Position numbers and translations under genes: made by a program. Positions 26,962 to 36,343 of a stretch of 64,000 nucleotides of DNA are shown one piece after another. Source of the DNA: an uncultured Clostridia bacterium (lineage in GTDB: Bacteria > Bacillota > Clostridia > Oscillospirales > Acutalibacteraceae); NCBI GenBank assembly GCA_945876745.1, contig CAMCPL010000001.1, positions 186,001 through 250,000 of the forward strand, given 5' to 3'. The first letter of the stretch is position 1. Each line of letters begins with the position of its first letter. The notes beneath the pieces are model-generated. The model ran no database searches and was not told the origin of the DNA. It worked only from the letters and a program-made list of their open reading frames with translations.

Positions 26962-27008
26962 AATTGGGGAACAATTCGGTATAAAATTATTAAAAATGTT
27001 CCCCAATT
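26962..27008. repeat. 12-bp perfect inverted repeat in an intergenic region
   Basis: AATTGGGGAACA and TGTTCCCCAATT are separated by 23 bp. No T-run follows and it is too far from either neighbouring promoter to be an ordinary operator. The 405-bp gap around it contains otherwise only the GPH promoter and the terminator at 27109-27138. A 61-codon frame over it has no ribosome binding site and is not called. Confidence 0.55.
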
Positions 27009-27108
27009 CAGAGTCTATGTATAATGGCGAAATTGTCGAATTTATGAAAACAAAATGCCACAAAACCTTTTGATGCACTATGTTGAAAATACTTTATTAA
27101 GATAAATT

Positions 27109-27138
27109 AAAAAAGGCATCCTTGTGGGTGCCTTTTTT
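27109..27138 (-). terminator. Bidirectional terminator after the GGGtGRT gene
   Basis: AAAAAAGGCATCC pairs with GGGTGCCTTTTTT (one G-U) around a TTGT loop. Read on the minus strand it ends the operon 18 bp after its last stop codon. Confidence 0.85.
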
Positions 27139-27156
27139 GTCGATATATTGATTTAC

Positions 27157-28155
27157 TTACTTTACAGCTTCCTCAACTGCAACTGCGCAAGCAACTGTTG
27201 CACCAACCATTGGGTTGTTACCCATGCCGATAAGTCCCATCATTTCTACGTGAGCCGGAACTGATGAAGAGCCTGCGAACTGTGCGTCGGAGTGCATTCT
27301 GCCCATTGTATCAGTCATACCGTAGGAAGCAGGACCTGCCGCCATATTGTCGGGGTGAAGAGTTCTACCTGTACCGCCGCCTGATGCAACTGAGAAGTAC
27401 TTCTTACCCTTTTCAACACATTCCTTCTTGTATGTGCCTGCAACAGGGTGCTGGAATCTTGTTGGGTTAGTTGAGTTACCTGTGATAGAAACGTCAACGC
27501 CCTCTTTCCACATAATAGCAACGCCTTCGGTAACATCGTTTGCACCGTAGCAGTTAACCTTTGCACGAAGACCGTCGGAGTAAGCCTTGCGGAATACTTC
27601 CTTAACCTCGCCTGTGTAGTAGTCCATTTCGGTTTCAACATAAGTGAAGCCGTTGATTCTTGCGATAATCTGCGCAGCGTCCTTGCCAAGACCGTTAAGG
27701 ATAACTCTTAAAGGCTGCTTTCTTACCTTGTTAGCCTTTTCAGCAATACCGATTGCACCCTCGGCAGCGGCGAAGGATTCGTGACCTGCAAGGAATGCGA
27801 AGCACTCGGTTTCTTCTTCAAGGAGCATTTTTCCGAGGTTACCGTGACCGAGACCTACCTTACGCTGGTCGGCAACAGAACCCGGAATACAGAATGACTG
27901 CAAGCCCTCACCGATAGCGGCAGCGGCGTCAGCAGCATTTGTTACGCCCTTTTTGAGTGCGATAGCACAGCCTACTGTGTAAGCCCACTTTGCATTTTCA
28001 AAGCAGATTGGCTGAATGCCCTCAACGATTTTGTATGGGTCAAAGCCCTTTGCCTGACAGATTTCTCTGCATTCTTCGATTGATTTAATATCGTATTTTG
28101 CAAGAACAGCAAGGATTTGCTTTTCTCTTCTGTCGTATGATTCAAATAAAGCCAT
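27157..28155 (-). CDS. GGGtGRT family protein
   Basis: The 332-residue protein carries SVASGGGTGRTLHPDN, the signature that names this conserved but functionally uncharacterised family of anaerobes. Other glycine-rich segments include VGLGHGNLGKML and GLIGMGNNPMVGATV. There is no signal peptide or membrane segment. It follows a NifU-like scaffold gene by 18 bp, the partner seen with this family in many Firmicutes and Bacteroidetes, so a role in Fe-S or metal-cofactor handling is inferred. Codon use is biased to a small set, suggesting high expression. The ATG has AGGAGGATATAGTA upstream. Confidence 0.88.
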   Translation of the reverse strand: MALFESYDRREKQILAVLAKYDIKSIEECREICQAKGFDPYKIVEGIQPICFENAKWAYTVGCAIALKKGVTNAADAAAAIGEGLQSFCIPGSVADQRKVGLGHGNLGKMLLEEETECFAFLAGHESFAAAEGAIGIAEKANKVRKQPLRVILNGLGKDAAQIIARINGFTYVETEMDYYTGEVKEVFRKAYSDGLRAKVNCYGANDVTEGVAIMWKEGVDVSITGNSTNPTRFQHPVAGTYKKECVEKGKKYFSVASGGGTGRTLHPDNMAAGPASYGMTDTMGRMHSDAQFAGSSSVPAHVEMMGLIGMGNNPMVGATVACAVAVEEAVK

Positions 28156-28173
28156 TACTATATCCTCCTACTC

Positions 28174-28866
28174 TTATTCTTTTCTCGGGTCGATAATCTT
28201 AACAGCGTCAGCAACTCTGCCGTATTGACCCTGTGCCTTTTCAAAGGCTGTGTTAGCGTCGTCGCCTGCTTTGATGAAGTCCATCATCTTGCCGAAGTTT
28301 ACGAACTTGTAGCCGATGATTTCATTGTCGGCGTCGAGTGCGATACCTGTTACATAGCCGTCTGTCATTTCGAGATAACGAGGACCTGCCTTGCGTGTAC
28401 CGTACATTGTACCAACCTGTGAACGAAGACCTTTACCGAGGTCTTCAAGACCTGCACCGATTACAAGACCGTCGTCAGAGAAAGCACTCTGTGTACGACC
28501 GTAAACGATTTGGAGGAATAATTCTCTCATTGCTGTATTGATAGCGTCGCAAACAAGGTCTGTGTTGAGAGCTTCGAGGATTGTTCTGCCCGGAAGAATT
28601 TCGCTTGCCATAGCCGCAGAATGAGTCATACCCGAGCAACCGATTGTTTCTACGAGAGCTTCTTCGATAATACCGTTTTTAACATTAAGAGTGAGCTTGC
28701 AGGTACCCTGCTGAGGAGCACACCAGCCTACACCGTGTGTAAAACCGGAAATGTCGGAAATCTCCTTTGCCTTAACCCATTTTGCTTCCTCCGGAATCGG
28801 AGCAGCACCGTGAGCAACACCCTGTGCCACAGGACACATTGTTTCAACTTCATGTGAGTAAACCAT
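28174..28866 (-). CDS. NifU/IscU-like iron-sulfur scaffold-related protein
   Basis: The 230-residue protein resembles the N-terminal NifU/IscU scaffold fold, with cysteines in ETMCPVAQG, GWCAPQQGTCKL and ETIGCSGMTHSAAMASEIL and in DLVCDAIN. It is longer than IscU (about 130 residues). The C-terminal part (QVGTMYGTRKAGPRYLEMTD) is not recognised. It is the first gene of an operon with the GGGtGRT protein and lies behind a consensus promoter. The usual suf or isc genes are not adjacent, so whether it assembles general Fe-S clusters is uncertain. Confidence 0.82.
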   Translation of the reverse strand: MVYSHEVETMCPVAQGVAHGAAPIPEEAKWVKAKEISDISGFTHGVGWCAPQQGTCKLTLNVKNGIIEEALVETIGCSGMTHSAAMASEILPGRTILEALNTDLVCDAINTAMRELFLQIVYGRTQSAFSDDGLVIGAGLEDLGKGLRSQVGTMYGTRKAGPRYLEMTDGYVTGIALDADNEIIGYKFVNFGKMMDFIKAGDDANTAFEKAQGQYGRVADAVKIIDPRKE

Positions 28867-28924
28867 TTTCTAAACTCCTTACTTTTAATTTAGAATAAAT
28901 TTCAAATTAAAATTTACCGTATAT

Positions 28925-28953
28925 ATTATACCCAATTTCAATTCTATGTTCAA
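28925..28953 (-). promoter_or_regulatory. Promoter of the NifU-like/GGGtGRT operon
   Basis: TTGAAC and TATAAT on the minus strand are separated by 17 bp, about 60 bp before the first ATG. Confidence 0.7.
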
Positions 28954-29070
28954 GTATAAATATTAAGAAAAGTGATTTTTTGACAATTTATACACAAATT
29001 ACTCAATTTTGACAATCGGTTATATGAAATTCATTCAATGTCCGATGATTGATAATATTATGGATTGATG

Positions 29071-29099
29071 TTGACAAATTGAACCGTTGAGTATATAAT
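29071..29099 (+). promoter_or_regulatory. Consensus promoter of small RNA A
   Basis: TTGACA and TATAAT are a perfect sigma-A pair with a 17-bp spacer. No protein-coding gene follows; transcription would run into the hairpin at 29151-29188. Confidence 0.75.
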
Positions 29100-29105
29100 G
29101 AAAGT

Positions 29106-29188
29106 ACAAAGGAGTTGTTCGATAGACGGTCAGCTCAGTTAGTTATCTAAAAATAACCGTACCGATTGCTGTGGGGCGGTTATTTTTT
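29106..29188 (+). ncRNA. Putative small RNA A (GATAGACGGT family)
   Basis: From the predicted start a transcript of about 83 nt would carry AAAGGAG, then the core CGATAGACGGTC, and end in the stem AAATAACCG/CGGTTATTT with a T-run. There is no usable open reading frame. The core matches three other small transcripts in this window. It is convergent with RNA B but the two do not overlap if both terminators work. The boundaries are predicted, not measured. Confidence 0.55.
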
Positions 29189-29190
29189 TA

Positions 29191-29240
29191 GGTTCTATAA
29201 TAAATGTTGGAGTTCCCACCCCAACATTTATTATAGAACC
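29191..29240. repeat. Perfect 50-bp palindrome with 20-bp arms
   Basis: The arms GGTTCTATAATAAATGTTGG and its exact complement flank a 10-nt loop (AGTTCCCACC). The ends resemble the terminal inverted repeats of ISL3-type insertion sequences, which commonly begin GG(C/T)TCT, joined head to head without a transposase. No target-site duplication is visible. It lies exactly between the terminators of RNAs A and B. Confidence 0.6.
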
Positions 29241-29244
29241 AAAA

Positions 29245-29334
29245 AGTAAAAGAAACAACCACCCGTACTTGTCATTTGGGTGGTTGTTTCTAAATAACCA
29301 TTTCAAGGCAAACCGTCTATCGGTAGCTCCTTGT
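29245..29334 (-). ncRNA. Putative small RNA B (GATAGACGGT family)
   Basis: The predicted transcript of about 90 nt starts ACAAGGAGCTACCGATAGACGG, continues GGTTTGCC, and ends in a 14-bp stem, AGAAACAACCACCC/GGGTGGTTGTTTCT, followed by T-rich sequence. It has no coding potential. Its first 30 nt and its terminator are nearly identical to the RNA at 60073-60163, which faces a toxin-like gene; here no such gene is present. Confidence 0.6.
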
Positions 29335-29340
29335 ATTTTT

Positions 29341-29369
29341 ATTATATATGAATTAAGTTTATTTGTCAA
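29341..29369 (-). promoter_or_regulatory. Consensus promoter of small RNA B
   Basis: TTGACA and TATAAT on the minus strand with a 17-bp spacer. Confidence 0.75.
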
Positions 29370-29451
29370 TATTTATTCAATTACTACAATCAATTAAACC
29401 GATTCTCTTATTTTTTCTCACTTCTCTCTTATCTGCGAGCGAAGCGAGCTT

Positions 29452-30303
29452 TTATTTTCCCCAATTCTTGATTGTTTCTTCAATCTTATGGGGGTAGTGG
29501 GTTGTGATATTGTCGGGCTTATTGATGAGTGCACGCTTCATTTGGTAGTGCTTATCGACAGTCCAAACGGAGAGCTTATAGCCGTTATTATGAAGTGTGT
29601 TGGACAGCGTGCGGCTTGCATAAACATGATTGCAATTTATGCCGACTGCGCCTGTTTCCTCCATAAGTTCAATTATCTTTTGCTGATAGTCGTCCGAAAA
29701 AATCTTGATACGGCTCGGCTTATAGTTCAGATAATATGCTATATCGGGGCAGTTTTCCTTAACCTTGTTTACCTGAAAGGTCTCAATTCCCGTAAAGAAC
29801 ACGGCGTCTTTCATATCGTACTCACATATAAGCTCGTAAAGCGGGGCAAGAACTCTGACCTCTTTTATGTCGAGATTGAGCATAATATTCGTTTGCTTCA
29901 CTCTCGAAAAAACGGTTGAAAGCTCAACGCCGTCTGTATTCGTTGTTATCAAATCGTGCCCCATAACGACTGTGCCGTTTGGTCGCATACGAACATCAAC
30001 CTCAAACACGGCAACCTCGTTGAGTATTGCCGCTTCGAGAGATTCCATAGAATTATCGGGCGTATCAAAGGCGCCCGTGTGAGCCGTGATAGTAAAATCG
30101 TCCATAAAAATCAAGGTCTTTTCATTATAGTTTTTATTAAAAGCGTAAATCGCAACTCCGACAATCATTGCAACGCTTACCAAAAAAGCGAATATCTGGT
30201 AGCTGATACGCTTGAACCACGTCGGAGTCATATTCTTTTTCAGAAAGGCTTTTAGCTTTTCTTTTTTTTCGCCCTTACGCTTTTTCTTTGGATTTTCTGC
30301 CAT
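29452..30303 (-). CDS. Membrane-anchored glycerophosphodiester phosphodiesterase-like protein
   Basis: The 283-residue protein has a lysine-rich N-terminus, one membrane helix (about residues 36-57) and a GDPD barrel outside. The family motifs are present in altered form: AHTGAF in place of the usual HRGA, PDNSMES for PEN(T/S), FEVDVRMRPNGTVVMGHD with the conserved E-x-D and HD, and LSVWTVD near the end. Such enzymes split glycerophosphodiesters or polyglycerol-phosphate polymers to glycerol-3-phosphate. The Arg-to-Thr change in the first motif makes substrate and activity uncertain. The ATG at 30303 follows AAGGTGATTTCA. It lies 39 bp after guaB on the same strand. Confidence 0.8.
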   Translation of the reverse strand: MAENPKKKRKGEKKEKLKAFLKKNMTPTWFKRISYQIFAFLVSVAMIVGVAIYAFNKNYNEKTLIFMDDFTITAHTGAFDTPDNSMESLEAAILNEVAVFEVDVRMRPNGTVVMGHDLITTNTDGVELSTVFSRVKQTNIMLNLDIKEVRVLAPLYELICEYDMKDAVFFTGIETFQVNKVKENCPDIAYYLNYKPSRIKIFSDDYQQKIIELMEETGAVGINCNHVYASRTLSNTLHNNGYKLSVWTVDKHYQMKRALINKPDNITTHYPHKIEETIKNWGK

Positions 30304-30342
30304 TGAAATCACCTTGCAGGCGAAATTCTAAACGCCTGTTAA

Positions 30343-31851
<1,509 letters not shown>

Positions 31852-31853
31852 CT

Positions 31854-31882
31854 ATTTTACCACTTCACATTAATTATATCAA
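31854..31882 (-). promoter_or_regulatory. guaB: Promoter of guaB
   Basis: TTGATA and TAAAAT on the minus strand are 17 bp apart, about 40 bp before the guaB ATG. The -35 box overlaps the last codons of aroK. Confidence 0.6.
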
Positions 31883-32394
31883 GTGTTTTTTTGCTCATTA
31901 ACTGCATTTACTATCATTTGTACCGTTTGCTCAACGGTATTGCTGTTGCAATCAATGGTAATGTCGGCGTATTTTTCGTAAAGCGGCAGGCGTTCGTTGT
32001 ACATATCACGCAGGCTTGAGCCGTTTTTGAGCACTACGCCTCTGGTGGTGATGTTCTTTATTCTGTCGCACATTTCGTCGTAGCCGAGATGAAGATAAAT
32101 CACTCTGCCGCTTTTTTTGAGATGCTCCATACCCTTTTGAGAGTAAACCACCGAGCCGCCTGTTGCAATAACGGTTGCATTTATATTCAGCGAGAGTATG
32201 CATTTTTCCTCTGATGAAAGGAAATAATCCGTTCCGTCGGTGTTTATAATCTCCTGTAACGCACGCTCCTCCAAGCCCTGAAGCAGCAGGTCGGTATCAA
32301 AAAAGTTTTTCAGCAGCGCCTTTGCCGCAAGTACGCCGCAGGTGCTTTTTCCGCTTCCCGGCATACCGATTAAAATTATGTTTTCCTTGTTCAT
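31879..32394 (-). CDS. aroK: Shikimate kinase-like protein
   Basis: This 171-residue P-loop protein matches shikimate kinase in size and in Walker A (LIGMPGSGKST), DTD, IATGGSVV and the lid (TTRGVVL) with a late Arg in ERLPLY. Shikimate kinase phosphorylates shikimate in aromatic amino acid synthesis. The usual GE-x-x-FR-x-x-E motif reads TDYFLSSEE here, so the substrate-binding arginine is missing at its normal place. It could be a diverged shikimate kinase or a related kinase. Its ATG overlaps the nth stop codon (TAATG), after GGAGTGAAATA. Confidence 0.75.
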   Translation of the reverse strand: MNKENIILIGMPGSGKSTCGVLAAKALLKNFFDTDLLLQGLEERALQEIINTDGTDYFLSSEEKCILSLNINATVIATGGSVVYSQKGMEHLKKSGRVIYLHLGYDEMCDRIKNITTRGVVLKNGSSLRDMYNERLPLYEKYADITIDCNSNTVEQTVQMIVNAVNEQKNT

Positions 32395-33026
32395 TATTTC
32401 ACTCCGACTTTTTTGCAATTAAATTCCATAGGACACTCGTCGCATTTCGGCTTTCGTGCAGAGCAAATATCTCTGCCGAAAAGTACTATTCTGTGGCAAA
32501 AATCAGAGCCCTCGTCGGCAGGAATAATTTTTTTGAGTGCAAATTCAATTTTCTTCGGGTCCTTGTCCGTAACAAGACCTATGCGGTTTGAAATTCTTAT
32601 CATATGCGTATCGACAACAATCGACTCCTTGCCGTAAATGTCGCCGACTATGAGATTAGCCGTTTTTCTGCCGACACCGTTGAGCGTAATCAAATCTTCG
32701 ATATTGTCGGGAACAACACCGCCGAAACGGTCACGCACGCCCTTTGCCATATCAATTATCGACTCCGCCTTGCTTTTGTAAAAGCCGCAGGAATGTATGA
32801 TTTTTTCGATATCCTTTACATCTGCGTTGCAATAGTCGTCAAGGGTTTTGTATTTTTCAAACAATGCAGGCGTTACGAGATTTACTCTTGCGTCCGTGCA
32901 TTGCGCCGAAAGACGAACGGCAACCAAAAGCTCAAACGGATTTGAGGCATTGAGCGAGCAGATTGCTTCGGGATATTCTTTTTTCAAAACTTCGATTGCA
33001 TTTAACGCTCTTTGCTTTTTTGTCAT
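32394..33026 (-). CDS. nth: Endonuclease III
   Basis: Nth is a DNA glycosylase/AP lyase that removes oxidised pyrimidines. The 210-residue protein has the helix-hairpin-helix LNGVGRKTAN with the catalytic Lys, the catalytic Asp in VVDTHMIR, and a C-terminal 4Fe-4S loop with cysteine spacing C-x6-C-x2-C-x5-C (CSARKPKCDECPMEFNC). The start ATG at 33026 overlaps the rarA stop as ATGA, suggesting translational coupling; there is no strong independent ribosome binding site. Confidence 0.96.
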   Translation of the reverse strand: MTKKQRALNAIEVLKKEYPEAICSLNASNPFELLVAVRLSAQCTDARVNLVTPALFEKYKTLDDYCNADVKDIEKIIHSCGFYKSKAESIIDMAKGVRDRFGGVVPDNIEDLITLNGVGRKTANLIVGDIYGKESIVVDTHMIRISNRIGLVTDKDPKKIEFALKKIIPADEGSDFCHRIVLFGRDICSARKPKCDECPMEFNCKKVGVK

Positions 33027-34294
33027 TTGTTTTTGTCTTTTATCCTTTGCCAATATTCCTTGTGGGTTTGCTCGTTTTTGTTTTCGCCGTAGGTGTAGTA
33101 GCGGGCGTTCTTGATTTTGTCGGGGAGATATTGCTGTTCTACCCAATGATTTTCAAATGCGTGGGGATAGAGATAATGCTGTCCCTTAACCGCCGCATCC
33201 TCGCCGTCGTAATGCTTGTTTTGAAGCTGACGGGGGATAGGTCCGATTTTACCGCTTCTTACATCTGCGAGCGCCGCGTCTATTGCCGCTTCGCCCGAAT
33301 TTGATTTAGGCGAGGTGGCGACTAATATTACTGCGTCGGCAAGCGGTATTCTCGCTTCGGGCAGTCCGAGCATTAATGCGCTGTCAACCGCCGCCTTTAC
33401 TATCGGGATTATCTGCGGATAGGCAAGCCCGACGTCCTCGCACGCAGTTACCAAAAGCCGTCTGCAAGCCGAGGGCAAATCTCCTGCTTCAAGAAGCCTT
33501 GCGAGATAATGAAGCGCAGCGTCGGGGTCGGAGCCTCGCATACTTTTTTGAAAAGCCGAAATGATATCGTAATGCTCGTCGCCGTCACGGTCGTAACGCA
33601 TAGCGGATTTTTGAGTAAGCTCGCCTGCAATATCGAGAGTTATCGTCTTTTTTGAGTTTGTAACAGGCGTTGCAAGCACGCAGTTTTCAACGCTGTTCAT
33701 AGCCTTGCGAACGTCGCCGCCGCAGCCGTTTGCAATCCTTTCGCAAACGCCCTGCTCATATTCGATTGCTATGCCTTGTTCGTTTTGTAAAAATTCAAAC
33801 GCTCTTTCAACAGCCGGAACAATATCCTTGCTTTCGATTTGCTTAAATTCAAACACCGTGCTTCGTGACAGAATTGCCGAGTAAACATAAAAGTACGGGT
33901 TTTCCGTAGTCGAAGCAATTAGCGTAATTTTTCCGTTTTCTATGTATTCAAGCAGCGTTTGCTGTTGGCGCTTGTTGAAATACTGAATTTCGTCAAGGTA
34001 AAGCAGTATTCCGTTTGGCGCAGAAAATGTGTCGAGCTCGGCAACTATTTCCTTAATGTCCTTTGTTGAAGCGGAGGTGCCGTTGAGCTTGCGCAAAGCA
34101 CGCTTCGTCTTGTTTGCAATAATGGAGGCTACGGTCGTTTTTCCAACGCCCGACGGACCGTAAAAAATCAAATTCGGAATGTCGCCGTTTTCTATCATAT
34201 TGTACAGAGCCTTGTCGGGGGAGAGTAGGTGCTTTTGTCCTACAACCTGCGAAAGCTCCGTAGGTCTTATCCTGTCTGCAAGGGGTTTATTCAT
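33023..34294 (-). CDS. rarA: Replication-associated recombination protein A (AAA+ ATPase, MgsA)
   Basis: RarA/MgsA is related to clamp loaders and acts at stalled replication forks. The 423-residue protein has LADRIRPTELSQVVGQKHLL at the N-terminus, Walker A FYGPSGVGKTT, Walker B LYLDEIQYF, and the C-terminal part with RGSDPDAALHYLARLLEAGD typical of the family. The ATG at 34294 follows GGAGAAAGCA and overlaps the queH stop by 8 nt. Confidence 0.95.
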   Translation of the reverse strand: MNKPLADRIRPTELSQVVGQKHLLSPDKALYNMIENGDIPNLIFYGPSGVGKTTVASIIANKTKRALRKLNGTSASTKDIKEIVAELDTFSAPNGILLYLDEIQYFNKRQQQTLLEYIENGKITLIASTTENPYFYVYSAILSRSTVFEFKQIESKDIVPAVERAFEFLQNEQGIAIEYEQGVCERIANGCGGDVRKAMNSVENCVLATPVTNSKKTITLDIAGELTQKSAMRYDRDGDEHYDIISAFQKSMRGSDPDAALHYLARLLEAGDLPSACRRLLVTACEDVGLAYPQIIPIVKAAVDSALMLGLPEARIPLADAVILVATSPKSNSGEAAIDAALADVRSGKIGPIPRQLQNKHYDGEDAAVKGQHYLYPHAFENHWVEQQYLPDKIKNARYYTYGENKNEQTHKEYWQRIKDKNK

Positions 34295-34913
34295 TGCTTT
34301 CTCCTTGTTGATTTTTTGAGAATATACAGCCGCAGAAATTTTGGCGGTAGAGCGAGTATTCTTTGCTTAACTGAATTGAACGCTTGTAGCCCTCGCGCTT
34401 TTTGAAATCGGAGGGAAGCCATTTCACGCCGTATTTTTCCTCAATTTCAAAGCCGAGCTCGTTTATTTTTTGACTGTTTTTGAGTGGGCTGATTGAAAGT
34501 GTTGTGCAAAAATAATCAAAGCCCTGTTCCTTTGCAAGCCTTGCCGTGCTTTCAAGGCGCATTTTGTAGCACCTAAAGCATCTCTCGCCGCCCTCGGGTA
34601 CATTTTCCAAGCCCTTTGCGATTTCGAGAAAATCGTCATAGTTGTAGTCGCCCTCAACGAGCGTTACCGAATTTTTGAACGGCATTTGAGAAATGAGCCT
34701 TTTTTGCTCCTCAAAGCGCTTGTCAAACTCCTGCTTCGGCGAAATGTTCGGGTTGAAATAATACACCGTGATGTCGAAATATCGGCTCAAATATTCAAGA
34801 GTGTAGCTTGAGCACGGAGCGCAGCACGAGTGAAGCAGGAGCCTCGGCGGATTGTCGGGGTCAATATTTTCGATTATTCTGTCGAGCTGATTTTGATAAT
34901 TAATCTTGTTCAT
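34287..34913 (-). CDS. queH: Epoxyqueuosine reductase QueH
   Basis: QueH (former DUF208) converts epoxyqueuosine to queuosine in tRNA and replaces the unrelated QueG in many anaerobes. The 208-residue protein shows the cysteine motifs HSCCAPCSSY, GERCFRCYKMRL and FCGCIFS that bind the Fe-S cluster and metal. Its ATG overlaps the stop of the upstream M23 gene (ATGA), so these genes form one transcription unit. Confidence 0.93.
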   Translation of the reverse strand: MNKINYQNQLDRIIENIDPDNPPRLLLHSCCAPCSSYTLEYLSRYFDITVYYFNPNISPKQEFDKRFEEQKRLISQMPFKNSVTLVEGDYNYDDFLEIAKGLENVPEGGERCFRCYKMRLESTARLAKEQGFDYFCTTLSISPLKNSQKINELGFEIEEKYGVKWLPSDFKKREGYKRSIQLSKEYSLYRQNFCGCIFSKNQQGESNE

Positions 34914-36325
34914 CGTGATAAATAGTTGATAGGATTTACCTTTTCGTTGTCTATGATTACCTCAAAGTGACAATGCGGACCTGTTGAATTTCCTGTTGAG
35001 CCGCCCTCGGCAATCTTCTGTCCCTTTGTAACCGTTTCGCCGACGCCGACAGATAGCTTTGAGTTATGGGCATAAAGCGTATAAATCTTTCTGTCCTGTG
35101 CGTCGGTGCCGTGATAAATGATGATATATTTTCCGTAGGAATAGTAATTTCCCTTGTTGTCGCGAAGCGCCTTTGAGGTTACAACGATACCCTTTTGAGC
35201 CGCAACAACCGTTGTTCCGACAGGATATGGGAAATCAATTCCCGTATGCTTGCCGCCGTTTTTGTAGTAGCCGAAGCTTTCGCTCACCGTGTAGTGGCCG
35301 GGGGCAGGGTATGTCATATTCAAAACGGCGTTGGATTTATAATACAAGGCAGAGGTTGTATTAGGCACGTCCGGATTTTTTACAATGTCCGAAACCTCCG
35401 GTATTTTCATTTGAGACGGATCCTTTTGTCCGCTTAAAATTGCGTTAATTTCTTCGTCAACGAGCTTTATGAGTTCCTCGTCCTCGTATTTGTACTCGCC
35501 GTACATCTTCGTTTGCGCCGTGTATTGCGCAAGAAGCGCGTCGCTTTCGGCACGGCTTGTTGCAAGAGTTATTTTCTTTTCGGCAATCTCGTCTTGCTTT
35601 GCTTCGATTGTATGCTGCTCGTTCAAAAGCTGGGCTTGCTTTTCGTCAAGGCTTGCCTTGTTTTGCTCAAGCTCGGTTTTCTTGCTCAAAATCTCGCTGT
35701 TTTGCTCGGTTATCTCGTCGATTTTTCTGTTGACCTCGTTCATCAGCGCCGTGTCCGATTTCGTTATTGCCTTTATCATTTCGTAGCGGCTGAAAAACTG
35801 ACTGATGTCCTTGCTTGTGAGAAGTGCAATCAAAATACTGCTTGAGCCCGAAACATACATTGCACGAAGACGAAGACAATATGCATTCTTCGTTGTTTCA
35901 AAGCTATCGTGAAGTGCTTCAAGCTTGTCGTTTGCCTTGTCGTATTCTGCCTGAACCTCTGCAATATCCTCGCTTAAAACGGCTATGTCGGCGGTGAGCA
36001 AATCGACCTTTTCACTCGCCTGCCTTACCTCGTTGTCGAGCAGGGTAAGCTCCTCGTTAAGGTAGCCGATTTTTTCATCAAGACTGTCTATGTATTCGCT
36101 CGTCACCTTTTCCGACTCGGAAAACTGCTTGAGCTTTTCTTCGCTTTCCTTAAGGCTTTGTTCAAGTGCCTTGCGTTGCTCCTCAAGCACGGCCTGCGCC
36201 TGCTCAACCGTCATTTCGTTGCTCGGCGCAGTTGTCGGCTCGTCGGCATATGCAACACCCGACGAGCACAGCGCAAGGCATAGTGATAATATTATGCAAA
36301 AAGCCTTTTTTGTTACTGTTTTCAA
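34910..36325 (-). CDS. Secreted coiled-coil / M23 endopeptidase, copy 1
   Basis: The 471-residue protein has a signal peptide ending GVAYA (about residue 27), a long coiled coil (about 40-300, rich in Glu, Gln and Lys), and a C-terminal LytM/M23 domain. The zinc site is intact: HTGIDFP supplies H and D, and HCHFEV the H-x-H. Such EnvC/PcsB-like proteins cut peptidoglycan cross-bridges during growth or division, and the coiled coil usually docks to a membrane activator. It is one of three paralogues in this window. It lies 18 bp after copy 2 and overlaps queH downstream. Confidence 0.9.
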   Translation of the reverse strand: MKTVTKKAFCIILSLCLALCSSGVAYADEPTTAPSNEMTVEQAQAVLEEQRKALEQSLKESEEKLKQFSESEKVTSEYIDSLDEKIGYLNEELTLLDNEVRQASEKVDLLTADIAVLSEDIAEVQAEYDKANDKLEALHDSFETTKNAYCLRLRAMYVSGSSSILIALLTSKDISQFFSRYEMIKAITKSDTALMNEVNRKIDEITEQNSEILSKKTELEQNKASLDEKQAQLLNEQHTIEAKQDEIAEKKITLATSRAESDALLAQYTAQTKMYGEYKYEDEELIKLVDEEINAILSGQKDPSQMKIPEVSDIVKNPDVPNTTSALYYKSNAVLNMTYPAPGHYTVSESFGYYKNGGKHTGIDFPYPVGTTVVAAQKGIVVTSKALRDNKGNYYSYGKYIIIYHGTDAQDRKIYTLYAHNSKLSVGVGETVTKGQKIAEGGSTGNSTGPHCHFEVIIDNEKVNPINYLSR

Positions 36326-36343
36326 AAGTAAAAATCTCCTTAC

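Noticed and set aside
26888-27073. 61-codon frame in the gap before the GGGtGRT operon
   Set aside because: No ribosome binding site and no recognisable sequence; it crosses the inverted repeat.
29139-29369. Minus-strand frame across small RNAs A and B
   Set aside because: It is made entirely of hairpin and promoter sequence, with no ribosome binding site.
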